Position numbers and translations under genes: made by a program. A stretch of 64,000 nucleotides of DNA from JAHDCJ01 sp039028895 (GTDB taxonomy: Bacteria; Bacteroidota; Bacteroidia; Chitinophagales; Saprospiraceae). How positions within the stretch are numbered: position 1 is the stretch's first letter; every line of letters begins with the position of its first letter. The stretch lies in assembly GCA_039028895.1 (NCBI GenBank), contig JBCCHF010000034.1, positions 1 to 64,000 on the forward strand, read 5' to 3'. The notes under the pieces are model-generated. The model did no database searches, was not told the origin of the DNA, and saw only the letters and a list, made by a program, of their open reading frames with translations. Of the stretch, positions 34,839-42,878 are shown one piece after another.

Positions 34839-36179
34839 TTATCGCTTGCGCATATTTTTCATCATGCCCTGACCACCTCCTGGCATTTGTCCTTTTGACA
34901 TCATATGCATCATCTTCTTCATGTTTTCAAACTGGCGGAGGAATTGGTTAACCTCAACAATACTGTTACCGCTACCGTAGGCAATTCTCCTTTTGCGGCT
35001 ACCATTCAGAATTTCAGGATTTTCTCTTTCCTCAGCGGTCATTGAATGAATAATCGCTTCTATTTTTTTGAAAGAATCATTATTAATGTCGAGATTCTTA
35101 GTCAATTTTCTCATGCCAGGGATCATACCAACGAGGTCTTTGATATTCCCCATTCGTTTGATATGATTTAACTGTGATAGAAAATCGTTGAAATCAAATT
35201 TGTTCTTTTTAATTCGTTTGTGTAGTCTTTCAGCCTCTTTTTCATCAAACTCTTCCTGGGCTTTTTCAACAAGAGAAACAATATCTCCCATCCCCAGGAT
35301 CCTTGAGGCCATTCTGTCAGGATAAAAAACATCGAGCGTATCGAGCTTTTCTCCCATACTGACAAACTTGATTGGCTTCCCAACGGTAAACCTGATGGTT
35401 AATGCAGCACCACCTCTGGTATCACCATCAAGTTTTGTGAGAACAACACCATCGTAATTGATAACTTCGTTGAAGGCTTTAGCAGAGTTTACAGCATCCT
35501 GACCAGTCATGGAGTCAACCACAAACAAAGTCTCGGAAGGTGTAATGCCCATTTTGATATTCTCAATCTCGGTCATCATCTCCTCATCAACTGCCAAACG
35601 ACCTGCAGTATCGACGATCACTACATCATTGCCATTTTGTTTGGCATACTCAATAGCATTCTGGGCAATTTCAACAGGGTTTTTATTCTCAACTTCCTTG
35701 TAGACTGGCACATTAATCGATTCACCCAAAACAGTAATCTGATCAATTGCAGCTGGGCGATAAACGTCACAAGCTACCAGAAGTGGCTTTTTATTCTTTT
35801 TGGACTTAAGGTATAATGCCAGTTTTCCACTGAATGTAGTTTTACCGGACCCTTGAAGCCCAGCAACTAATACGACAGAAGGTTTCTCCTTCAGGTTGAT
35901 CCCTGCTGCCTGACGTCCCATAAGGTCGACCATCTCTTCGTAAACGATCTTGACCATGAGCTCGCCCGGCTTAACCGACTTGAGTACATTGCTTTCACCC
36001 AGGGCTTGTTCTTTTACCCGATCGGTGAAATCTTTGGCAATCTTATAGTTCACATCGGCACCTACCAGAGCTCTTCTGATCTCCTTGATTGAGGTGGCGA
36101 CATTAATTTCAGTTATCTTGTTATCACCGGTCAACGTTTTAAACGCTCCTTCCAGCTTTTCCGATAAACTATCAAACAT
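34839..36179 (-). CDS. ffh: Signal recognition particle protein Ffh
   Basis: GTPase subunit that binds signal sequences and targets ribosomes to the membrane through FtsY. 446 aa. The N domain is at 1-85, the G domain follows with VAGLQGSGKTTFSGKLA (P-loop, about 107), CDVYRPAAIDQ, VIVDTAGRLAVDEE and LTKLDGDTRGGAAL, and the C-terminal M domain is methionine rich, ending MKKMMHMMSKGQMPGGGQGM. The SRP RNA gene was not found in the window. First gene of a probable operon with the peroxidase and bshB1; the intergenic gap to gpx is 49 nt from the revised start. A TATATTTG promoter lies 33 nt before the ATG. Confidence 0.98.
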   Translation of the reverse strand: MFDSLSEKLEGAFKTLTGDNKITEINVATSIKEIRRALVGADVNYKIAKDFTDRVKEQALGESNVLKSVKPGELMVKIVYEEMVDLMGRQAAGINLKEKPSVVLVAGLQGSGKTTFSGKLALYLKSKKNKKPLLVACDVYRPAAIDQITVLGESINVPVYKEVENKNPVEIAQNAIEYAKQNGNDVVIVDTAGRLAVDEEMMTEIENIKMGITPSETLFVVDSMTGQDAVNSAKAFNEVINYDGVVLTKLDGDTRGGAALTIRFTVGKPIKFVSMGEKLDTLDVFYPDRMASRILGMGDIVSLVEKAQEEFDEKEAERLHKRIKKNKFDFNDFLSQLNHIKRMGNIKDLVGMIPGMRKLTKNLDINNDSFKKIEAIIHSMTAEERENPEILNGSRKRRIAYGSGNSIVEVNQFLRQFENMKKMMHMMSKGQMPGGGQGMMKNMRKR

Positions 36180-36211
36180 CTCTTTCTATTTTTTTCTTTC
36201 TAAATGCTTTG

Positions 36212-36219
36212 CAAATATA
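36212..36219 (-). promoter_or_regulatory. Promoter -7 box TATATTTG of ffh
   Basis: TATATTTG on the minus strand, placing transcription start about 26 nt before the ffh ATG at 36179. The -33 element is not clear. Confidence 0.5.
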
Positions 36220-36268
36220 CTGAATCAAGCGTGAAAATTCGCGGTAAAATCCAATACTGCTAAAAATC

Positions 36269-36298
36269 AAAAAACCCGGAGCGCCATGCGAACCGGGT
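36269..36298 (-). terminator. Terminator after the 345-aa lipoprotein gene
   Basis: On the minus strand, stem ACCCGG (36298-36293) pairs with CCGGGT (36279-36274) around a 13-nt loop, followed by a run of six T (36274-36269). It lies 23 nt downstream of the lipoprotein stop. The stem is short but GC-rich. Confidence 0.75.
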
Positions 36299-36320
36299 CA
36301 TTCAATATGATTAAATTATT

Positions 36321-37358
36321 TTAGTCGCATGAAGGATCTCCGGTTTCGCGAAAACCAAGATCAGCAGTCAACGGATCTGTTGCTAATTCGTTTAAAACAC
36401 TATTTGATACTACAACACCTTCAACTACTTCTTGTTTTCTAGTAGAGAAAATACCAAGCCCATTTGAAAGATTGGTATATTCATTTAGCGGAACAGTACC
36501 TGTAAGTCCTGAATTAGCTGCACCTACATTAATAAACTGCAGAAGCTCTTCACCACCTGCATAAACAACTACATCAATACTTATGATGTCGCGGCATACG
36601 TTTGAAATAGGTTCGAGATTTGATGCCAGGAATTCCAGCAAAAGTGTATGGCTTACTTCTGAAACTTTTCCAACGGTGGATGATTCAGGTTCCAGGCCAC
36701 GGGCAAGACTCCAAAGAATATTTTTGACGACAGTGGTGCCATCTAGTACTTCCTGGTAATTGATTCTTATAAATAGATCATAGAACAAAGCGTTGTCAAC
36801 TACGGTCCACTGGAAGGTGGCTGGCTGTAACTGATTCCATAATCTAAAGGTATTACTAACATTAGGTGGTGGTGGTGTTTGAATATCAAATTCGCCGATT
36901 ACTCCTGTTTCAGCAGTAACTGGTTCTGTATTATCACCAGTTGTAATTTCCAGTTTGTAACGATTATCTTCTTCCAGTGATTCGTCTGTCATGTAAACCC
37001 AGTTTGGGCTGGAAGCAAATACACCCTCTTCTCTTTCATATTGAGGTCCAAGAAGGTTAGCGTCGACAAGCTCGAGATCAATATTACCAATGAAAGCACC
37101 TCCACTTGACATTTCGACAAGCGTGGCTGTAACATTCTGAAAATAAAGGGAATCAGCAACCTGTGCAATTACTGTTGCATCCGTTGAAGGATCTAAAAAA
37201 GCTTTTTCAACTCTGACAAATTGTGTGTCTTTCCCAACATCAAGGAGCCCATAAACTACAGGGATTTCCTGCCAGGAATCAACAACATCAAATTCATTTT
37301 CACAGCTTGTTCCTACGAGCAGGATAACAAGAAAAATTAAAAGTGCGGAATTTTTCAT
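36321..37358 (-). CDS. Lipoprotein, tandem paralogue (member 2)
   Basis: A 345-aa lipoprotein of unknown function. The signal peptide has a lipobox LVGTSC with Cys about residue 19. The mature part opens with FDVVDSWQEIPVVYGLLD and FVRVEKAFLDPSTDA, shared with the next gene upstream. It has a beta-rich body without known motifs, and the C-terminal region NEYTNLSNGLGIFSTRKQE is also shared with the upstream protein (EYTNLSEGRGIFSTRYRK). Architecture is reminiscent of surface lipoproteins such as the DUF4249 group, but the signature is different and I do not assign it. Transcribed alone or together with its paralogue, which lies 77 nt upstream, and followed by a terminator. Confidence 0.72.
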   Translation of the reverse strand: MKNSALLIFLVILLVGTSCENEFDVVDSWQEIPVVYGLLDVGKDTQFVRVEKAFLDPSTDATVIAQVADSLYFQNVTATLVEMSSGGAFIGNIDLELVDANLLGPQYEREEGVFASSPNWVYMTDESLEEDNRYKLEITTGDNTEPVTAETGVIGEFDIQTPPPPNVSNTFRLWNQLQPATFQWTVVDNALFYDLFIRINYQEVLDGTTVVKNILWSLARGLEPESSTVGKVSEVSHTLLLEFLASNLEPISNVCRDIISIDVVVYAGGEELLQFINVGAANSGLTGTVPLNEYTNLSNGLGIFSTRKQEVVEGVVVSNSVLNELATDPLTADLGFRETGDPSCD

Positions 37359-37362
37359 CGGG

Positions 37363-37370
37363 CAAAGATA
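37363..37370 (-). promoter_or_regulatory. Possible -7 box TATCTTTG just before the lipoprotein start
   Basis: TATCTTTG on the minus strand ends only 4 nt before the ATG at 37358. If used, it would give a leaderless or nearly leaderless mRNA. It may instead be chance. Confidence 0.3.
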
Positions 37371-37434
37371 GTTTATTTCCGATTTTTTAAATGATTGGGT
37401 ATTAACAAAGACAAAATTTTGACAAATTATGACA

Positions 37435-38463
37435 TTAGTTGCACGGAAATGCCTCAGAAGTAAATCCCAGGTGACCGGTTATTGGCCCTGCAGCCAGCTC
37501 TTCCCTAGTACTCAGGCTCAGGTTCATTGATGCTAATGTTTTGCGGTATCTGGTTGAAAATATCCCTCTCCCTTCGGAAAGGTTGGTGTACTCGGGAAAA
37601 GGCTCTGAACCGGTTACCCCTGATTGATTAGCTTCAAATACTTCAATATGCCTCAAGAGCTCCTCACCTCCTGCGTCTATATACATGGTAACCTCTCCGG
37701 TTATCCGGCACATGCCAGGGATTTCAGGAACGTTGGCAGCAATAAATGAATAGAAGCGTTCTCCATCCACCTCTACTCTTCCTGCTATTCCGTCAGGTTT
37801 AACTTTTGTAGCGATCTTCCACTCCAGAACGTGGTTTTCACTTAACCAGGGACTACCTGTTGGGAAATCCCGATATTCAAGAATCATTGTAATCTCAAAG
37901 AATTTTGCCTGTGGTAAAACCTCCCAAACGATATCCGTATCCTCTTCAGGATTAAAGTCAATAAAATTACCGGCCTGGGGCGTAAATACATCGTAATCTG
38001 GAATCACAGCCGTTTCAGCAGTCACAAATACATCCCCTTCTGCTGTCGAAACCTCTAATCGGTAAATGGAGGAGCTATTTATTGGTTCCAGAGTTTTGTA
38101 GACAAAATTCGGGGTTGTGGCAAAAATTCCCTCTATTTTGGGATAACCCTCATTATTGGCGTCCACCTGGGTCATGGTGATAATTTCTCCGGGCACACCT
38201 GCATCAAGAGCGACTAATCTTACATCGGCATTTTCATAGTAAAGCGAATCAGCTTCCTGGGCAAGAATTAAGGCTGAGACCTCAGGGTCTAAAAATGCTT
38301 TTTCTACCCGTATATACTGTGCGGTATCTCCTTCATTGAGCAGTCCATAAACGATTGGAATGTTTTTCCAGTCATCGACAACTTCGAAAGTATTTTCACA
38401 ACTATTTAAGGAAAGGACAAAAAAAACAATAAAAAGGAGGGTATAAAAACGCCAGTAATTCAT
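37435..38463 (-). CDS. Lipoprotein, tandem paralogue (member 1)
   Basis: A lipoprotein of about 342 aa, paralogue of the next gene. The ATG at 38463 gives MNYWRFYTLLFIVFFVLSLNSC, a signal peptide with a lipobox SLNSC; the open frame reaches a TTG at 38490, but a TATTTTTG promoter box covers that codon, so 38463 is preferred. Shared motifs with the paralogue: ENTFEVVDDWKNIPIVYGLL, YIRVEKAFLDP and EYTNLSEGRGIFSTRYRK. No known domain was recognised. The pair probably arose by tandem duplication. The neighbouring panB runs divergently on the other strand. Confidence 0.74.
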   Translation of the reverse strand: MNYWRFYTLLFIVFFVLSLNSCENTFEVVDDWKNIPIVYGLLNEGDTAQYIRVEKAFLDPEVSALILAQEADSLYYENADVRLVALDAGVPGEIITMTQVDANNEGYPKIEGIFATTPNFVYKTLEPINSSSIYRLEVSTAEGDVFVTAETAVIPDYDVFTPQAGNFIDFNPEEDTDIVWEVLPQAKFFEITMILEYRDFPTGSPWLSENHVLEWKIATKVKPDGIAGRVEVDGERFYSFIAANVPEIPGMCRITGEVTMYIDAGGEELLRHIEVFEANQSGVTGSEPFPEYTNLSEGRGIFSTRYRKTLASMNLSLSTREELAAGPITGHLGFTSEAFPCN

Positions 38464-38487
38464 ACTCAAAATTTCTTCTAAATGCAT

Positions 38488-38495
38488 CAAAAATA
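38488..38495 (-). promoter_or_regulatory. Promoter -7 box TATTTTTG of the upstream lipoprotein
   Basis: TATTTTTG on the minus strand about 25 nt before the ATG at 38463. It overlaps the TTG that begins the longest open frame and so helps choose the start. Confidence 0.5.
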
Positions 38496-38553
38496 ATGCT
38501 AAACATTATCTTGCAGCCGATTTTTAATTGAATTAGTCATCAAATAACTGAAA

Positions 38554-39369
38554 ATGTCAGTCAATAAAGAAGTAAAGCGGGTAACTACTCATGTCCTTTA
38601 CGCCATGAAAGAAAAGGGAGAAAAAATTTCCATGCTTACAGCATACGATTATTCCATGGCCCGCATTCTGGATGCTGCTGGTATAGATGTTTTGTTGGTG
38701 GGTGATTCCGCATCCAATGTAATGGCTGGTCATGAAACTACTCTGCCAATCACACTGGATCAAATGATTTATCATGCCCAGTCTGTTGTAAGGGCAGTCA
38801 AACGATCACTGGTTGTGGTGGATTTACCATTTGGTTCCTACCAGGGCAATTCAAGAAAAGCACTGGATTCAACCATCCGAATCATGAAAGAGTCTGGTGC
38901 TCATGCTGTAAAACTTGAAGGTGGTTCTGAGATTGAGGAATCCATCAGCAGGATTTTAAGTGCGGGTGTGCCTGTTATGGGTCACCTGGGTCTTACCCCG
39001 CAATCAATTTACAAATTTGGCACTTACACAGTCAGAGCCAAGCAGGAAGCTGAGGCACAAAAGCTTAAGGAAGATGCAAAGTTATTACAGGAACTAGGGT
39101 GTTTCTCTATTGTTCTGGAAAAAATTCCCGCTGCTCTTGCTAAAGAGGTTTCTGAAAGTTTGGATATTCCGACTATCGGTATTGGAGGTGGGCCCCATTG
39201 CGATGGACAAGTCATTGTAACCCATGACCTATTAGGCATTACAAAAGATTTTCACCCAAGATTTCTGAGGCGTTACATGGAGTTGTTTGAAGGCATTAAA
39301 GATGCTGTAAAACATTACATTGTCGATGTCAAGTCAGGTGACTTCCCAAATGACCAGGAGTCTTATTAA
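38554..39369 (+). CDS. panB: 3-methyl-2-oxobutanoate hydroxymethyltransferase
   Basis: Makes ketopantoate from 2-ketoisovalerate and methylene-tetrahydrofolate in pantothenate synthesis; cytosolic TIM-barrel enzyme. 271 aa, the usual length. Seen: KISMLTAYDYSMARILDAAG near residue 25, DVLLVGDSASNVMAGHETTL with the metal-binding Asp near 50, LPFGSYQG near 90, AVKLEGGSEIEESI near 118, GHLGLTPQSIYKFG near 145, VLEKIP with catalytic Glu near 190, and TIGIGGGPHCDGQVIVTHDL near 210. The 63-nt gap upstream is shared with the divergent lipoprotein gene. mltG follows after about 140 nt. No panC or panD lies beside it. Confidence 0.98.
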   Translation: MSVNKEVKRVTTHVLYAMKEKGEKISMLTAYDYSMARILDAAGIDVLLVGDSASNVMAGHETTLPITLDQMIYHAQSVVRAVKRSLVVVDLPFGSYQGNSRKALDSTIRIMKESGAHAVKLEGGSEIEESISRILSAGVPVMGHLGLTPQSIYKFGTYTVRAKQEAEAQKLKEDAKLLQELGCFSIVLEKIPAALAKEVSESLDIPTIGIGGGPHCDGQVIVTHDLLGITKDFHPRFLRRYMELFEGIKDAVKHYIVDVKSGDFPNDQESY

Positions 39370-39511
39370 ATCTCAGGAATCTTATTAGTTTTTATTGTCA
39401 CATGAATTTTATTTCGGACGTAAAATATTCCGAATTTTTTCGCTGTTTTGCGGTGTGTCCCGGAAATTTACACTTACCCGAGATTATTTCTATCCAGAAA
39501 TTAATCTAGCT

Positions 39512-40543
39512 ATGCCTTTTCCTGTAAGAGCAAAGTCTTTCATGTTATTTTTCTTTGTGGCTATAGCCTTGCTTTCCGGATTTTTCTTTTTCCACACTAA
39601 CTCTTCCGTTCTTCCAATTTCATCAGAAGAATCTCAAAAGCATTATGTCTACATCCCCTCTGGCTCATCAATTGATGGGATGGCCAACGCTCTTTACCGA
39701 CAAGGCTTCCTGAAAGATAAAACAGCATTTATCCATTGGGCCCATCGCCAGGAAATGAAACCGCGCTCAGGAAGATTCAAAATTCCTAAAGGCTTATCTC
39801 CCTACAAGTTGGTACAGCAATTCAGATTTGGTAAACAGGCACCATTGAATTTGATTTTAAATCAGAAACGTACCAAACAGGAACTGGCAGGTTATATCTC
39901 ACAGCAGCTCGAGATTGATTCACTGACATTCATCCGAGCATTGAATAATAGATATTTGTTACAACGGTACAATTGCACACCAGAAAATGTTATCGCCCTT
40001 ATGATTCCTAATACTTACGAAGTGTATTGGAATTATTCTGCCCAGCAATTTCTGGAGAGAATGTATAAGGAAAGTCAGACTTTCTGGAATGAACCCAGGC
40101 TAGCTAAAGCCAGGCAAATGGGCCTCAGCACCAAGGAAGTGATTACACTGGCATCCATCGTTGAAAAAGAGACCAATAAGGATGATGAAAAGTCTAGGAT
40201 CGCTGGAGTATACCTGAATCGACTCAACTCAAAGGGATGGCGTCTTGATGCAGACCCATGTGTCATTTTTGCCTGGAATGATTTCTCAATCAGGAGACTA
40301 CAGCCCCATCATTATACAATTGATTCTCCTTACAACACCTATAAATATCAGGGTTTACCGCCAGGACCAATCTGTATGCCTTCCATCAAGACTATTGAAA
40401 AAACCCTAGATGCCGAAAAACATAATTATATGTTCTTCTGTGCTCGTCCAGATGGCTCAGGCTATCACGCTTTCGCTAAAAACCTGAGTACCCATAAACT
40501 CAACGCCTACAAGTACAAGGTCTGGTATGACGCCAATAACTAG
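39512..40543 (+). CDS. mltG: Endolytic transglycosylase MltG
   Basis: Cleaves glycan strands to end peptidoglycan polymerisation; anchored in the inner membrane by an N-terminal helix (about residues 10-28). 343 aa from the ATG at 39512, the family length. The open frame runs back to a TTG at 39395, but the extra 39 residues contain no conserved feature, so it was trimmed. The catalytic Glu is in LASIVEKETNKDDEKSRIAGVYLNRL (about residue 210-220, split here for length). RLDADPCVIFA and SPYNTYKYQGLPPGPICMPS motifs complete the YceG domain, and ANYMFF-like HNYMFFCARPDGSGYHAF lies near the end. Confidence 0.94.
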   Translation: MPFPVRAKSFMLFFFVAIALLSGFFFFHTNSSVLPISSEESQKHYVYIPSGSSIDGMANALYRQGFLKDKTAFIHWAHRQEMKPRSGRFKIPKGLSPYKLVQQFRFGKQAPLNLILNQKRTKQELAGYISQQLEIDSLTFIRALNNRYLLQRYNCTPENVIALMIPNTYEVYWNYSAQQFLERMYKESQTFWNEPRLAKARQMGLSTKEVITLASIVEKETNKDDEKSRIAGVYLNRLNSKGWRLDADPCVIFAWNDFSIRRLQPHHYTIDSPYNTYKYQGLPPGPICMPSIKTIEKTLDAEKHNYMFFCARPDGSGYHAFAKNLSTHKLNAYKYKVWYDANN

Positions 40544-40560
40544 CTTGGCAAAAAGATTGA

Positions 40561-41253
40561 TCAAGACTCCTTCTTCAAAAGATTTACAAGTTCGGGAACC
40601 CCATCTGTTGCTTTCTTTTCAATAATCTCAAGATTTTTATAGTGCGATTGGTTGACCTGTGGGTACGGATCAATAAAGAATTTAGGCACTTCTGGCCTCA
40701 CATATTCAATTAGGCTTGCAGCAGGATATACCTGCATGGAAGTCCCAATTATGATAAAATAGTCCGATAAGGCTGTAATTTGTATGGCTGGATCAAGCAT
40801 TGGTACAGCTTCGCCGAACCATACGATATGCGGTCTTAACTGGGAGCCCTCATCACATTGATCCCCCAAATTGATATCACCTGGCCAATCGTAAACCAGT
40901 GATGGGTTTACAGTACTCCTGGCTTTTAATAATTCACCATGTAGATGAAGTACCCTTTTTGAACCACCCCTTTCATGCAGGTCGTCGACATTCTGAGTAA
41001 TAACACATACTTCAAAATCTTCATCAAGTTCCGCTAATGCTTTATGAGCAGCATTGGGGAATACAGTATGTAGTTGTGCTCGCCTTTCGTTGTAGAATTT
41101 CAAAACGAGCTCCCGGTTTCTATACCAACCCCCTGGTGAAGCTACATCCTCTACCTTATGTCCTTCCCAAAGTCCTCCAGCCCCTCTGAATGTTTTAATG
41201 CCTGACTCAGCACTAATACCTGCTCCTGTCAAAATGGCGATTTTCTTTTTCAC
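40561..41253 (-). CDS. cobB: NAD-dependent protein deacylase (sirtuin, CobB type)
   Basis: Removes acyl groups from lysines using NAD+. 230 aa. Seen: NAD pocket TGAGISAESGIKTFRGAGGLW near the N-terminus, FYNERR with the YxxR pair of desuccinylase-type sirtuins, ITQNVDDLHERGGSKRVLHL with the catalytic His, and IIIGTSMQVYPAASLI near 165-185. The zinc-binding cysteine pairs are not present; only one Cys (DQCDEG) is seen in the small domain, which appears to be typical of this subgroup in Bacteroidota. The GTG start overlaps the stop of nnr by 4 nt (GTGA), showing translational coupling. Deacetylation or desuccinylation preference is inferred. Confidence 0.94.
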   Translation of the reverse strand: MKKKIAILTGAGISAESGIKTFRGAGGLWEGHKVEDVASPGGWYRNRELVLKFYNERRAQLHTVFPNAAHKALAELDEDFEVCVITQNVDDLHERGGSKRVLHLHGELLKARSTVNPSLVYDWPGDINLGDQCDEGSQLRPHIVWFGEAVPMLDPAIQITALSDYFIIIGTSMQVYPAASLIEYVRPEVPKFFIDPYPQVNQSHYKNLEIIEKKATDGVPELVNLLKKES

Positions 41254-42761
41254 TTGTCTGTCGATTTAATTTTAATAAATGCTTTTCCCAAATATTCAAC
41301 AATGTCTGAGGCAGCAAGCGCTTCCTGGCTTAACTCATCTGCCGCCATATCGCCTGCAAGCCCATGGAGGTGTACTCCCATAACTGCAGAATCAAAGGGA
41401 GAATACCCTTGGGCTAATAGGGCCGTTAATATACCAGTTAACACATCTCCGCTCCCTCCGGTTCCCATTCCAGGGTTTCCAGTGTTATTGAACCAAATGT
41501 CACCTGAAGGACATGCAATCGCCGAGTGGGCACCTTTTAAAATTATCCAGGCCTTAAATTTAGCCGCCACGTGTGAAAGTCGCTCCAGTCTTTCAATATC
41601 ATTTTTTGTTTTGCCAAACAACCGTTCAAACTCTTTAGGGTGAGGTGTCATGATACAATTATCCGGTAATTGATCTAACCATCCGGGGCTTTCAGACAGG
41701 ATATTAAGCGCATCGGCATCAATGACAAGAGCAGCCTCTGCCTTTTCAAGTATTGACTTAAGAACAAAAGCGGTTCTTTTTGAAGTACCTATTCCTGGAC
41801 CAATACCAATTGCTTTATACTTCGAAAGTTCAGGAGCCAATGTCAATTCATCATGATGCTGATCGGTTAATACCATTGCTTCAGGCACAGCAATTTGCAT
41901 TATCGAATATCCACATTCCGGTAAATAGGTGGTGAGTAACCCTGTACCTGCTCTAAGCGCTCCTTTCGCTGCTAAAACAGCAGCCCCGATCTTACCTTTT
42001 GCCCCTCCGACAATTAAACTATGACCATAGGTTCCCTTATGTCCATATTTCGTTCTGGGCTTGTAAATTGAGGCAATCTTTCCAGGAGTGATCAAGTTGA
42101 AAATACTATCCTGCTTTTCGATAAAGTTATGGTCAAGTTGTATTGACCTGAAGCTCCAGGTTCCCACAAATTTACCATTCGACGGGAGAAAGAAAGCTAA
42201 TTTTGGTCTTTCAAAGCTTAAGGTCTTTTCTGCTTGAATAGCTGGTGAATTTGTAATTGTGTCACTAAACAGACCGGATGGGATATCCACACTAACAACC
42301 TCATTTTTCAATTCATTAATTGTCTCGATGGTTTCAGCAACAAAGCCTTTTACCGGTCGGGAAAGGCCGGAGCCCAGAATAGCATCTATGACGATTTCAT
42401 TGCCTAATAATTCAGGAAAGGAAGCAACAGAATCGCAGGTGTTAACTTTGACGGTGGTTTGGTTCAGCAGCCTTTTGAGGTTAATATCAAAATCACCTGA
42501 AGTCCTTCTGCCGAATTTCACAATGACCACTACGACCTCATACTCATCCTTATATAACAACCTGGCGATTGCCAAACCATCTCCTCCATTATTCCCGGGA
42601 CCGCAAAACACAAGCACCCTTTGGGATGGCAAATAATGTGATTTAAACCAATCTACAAAAATTTCCGAAGCCCTTTCCATAAGATCGATTGGAGCGATTG
42701 GCTCATGATTAATAGAATATTGGTCTGCTTCCCTGGTTTGTTGAGCACTTATTATTTTCAT
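41250..42761 (-). CDS. nnr: Bifunctional NAD(P)H-hydrate repair enzyme (epimerase plus dehydratase)
   Basis: Repairs hydrated NADH and NADPH. About 503 aa, with two domains. The N-terminal NnrE epimerase (about 1-210) shows CGPGNNGGDGLAIARLL near residue 55 and DAILGSGLSRPVKGF near 130. The C-terminal NnrD dehydratase (about 225-500) shows GHSLIVGGAKGKIGAAVLAA, IGPGIGTSKRTAFVL, MTPHPKEFERLFGKT, and the nucleotide motif NPGMGTGGSGDVLTGI near 435. The frame has a TTG at 42764, but ATG at 42761 follows at once and is the start. It precedes cobB, which overlaps its stop; the pair links NAD repair with NAD-dependent deacylation. Confidence 0.96.
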   Translation of the reverse strand: MKIISAQQTREADQYSINHEPIAPIDLMERASEIFVDWFKSHYLPSQRVLVFCGPGNNGGDGLAIARLLYKDEYEVVVVIVKFGRRTSGDFDINLKRLLNQTTVKVNTCDSVASFPELLGNEIVIDAILGSGLSRPVKGFVAETIETINELKNEVVSVDIPSGLFSDTITNSPAIQAEKTLSFERPKLAFFLPSNGKFVGTWSFRSIQLDHNFIEKQDSIFNLITPGKIASIYKPRTKYGHKGTYGHSLIVGGAKGKIGAAVLAAKGALRAGTGLLTTYLPECGYSIMQIAVPEAMVLTDQHHDELTLAPELSKYKAIGIGPGIGTSKRTAFVLKSILEKAEAALVIDADALNILSESPGWLDQLPDNCIMTPHPKEFERLFGKTKNDIERLERLSHVAAKFKAWIILKGAHSAIACPSGDIWFNNTGNPGMGTGGSGDVLTGILTALLAQGYSPFDSAVMGVHLHGLAGDMAADELSQEALAASDIVEYLGKAFIKIKSTDK

Positions 42762-42878
42762 CAAAAGAAATGCTTAAGATCAAAACCAGAATAAAAGAAG
42801 CCTGGTATTTTCAATAAACATGAATCGTATTTTTAAATTAGCGCATCAAATTAACCAAAATAAAGTGCTTGATAAATA

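Noticed and set aside
36321..38463. DUF4249 assignment for the lipoprotein pair
   Set aside because: The family signature is not seen; only a general similarity in size and lipobox.
38464..38490. TTG start at 38490 for the lipoprotein
   Set aside because: It overlaps a TATTTTTG box and the lipobox signal peptide fits only a start at 38463.
39395..39511. 39 extra residues before mltG
   Set aside because: Rare TTG start, no conserved feature, and the normal family start is at 39512.
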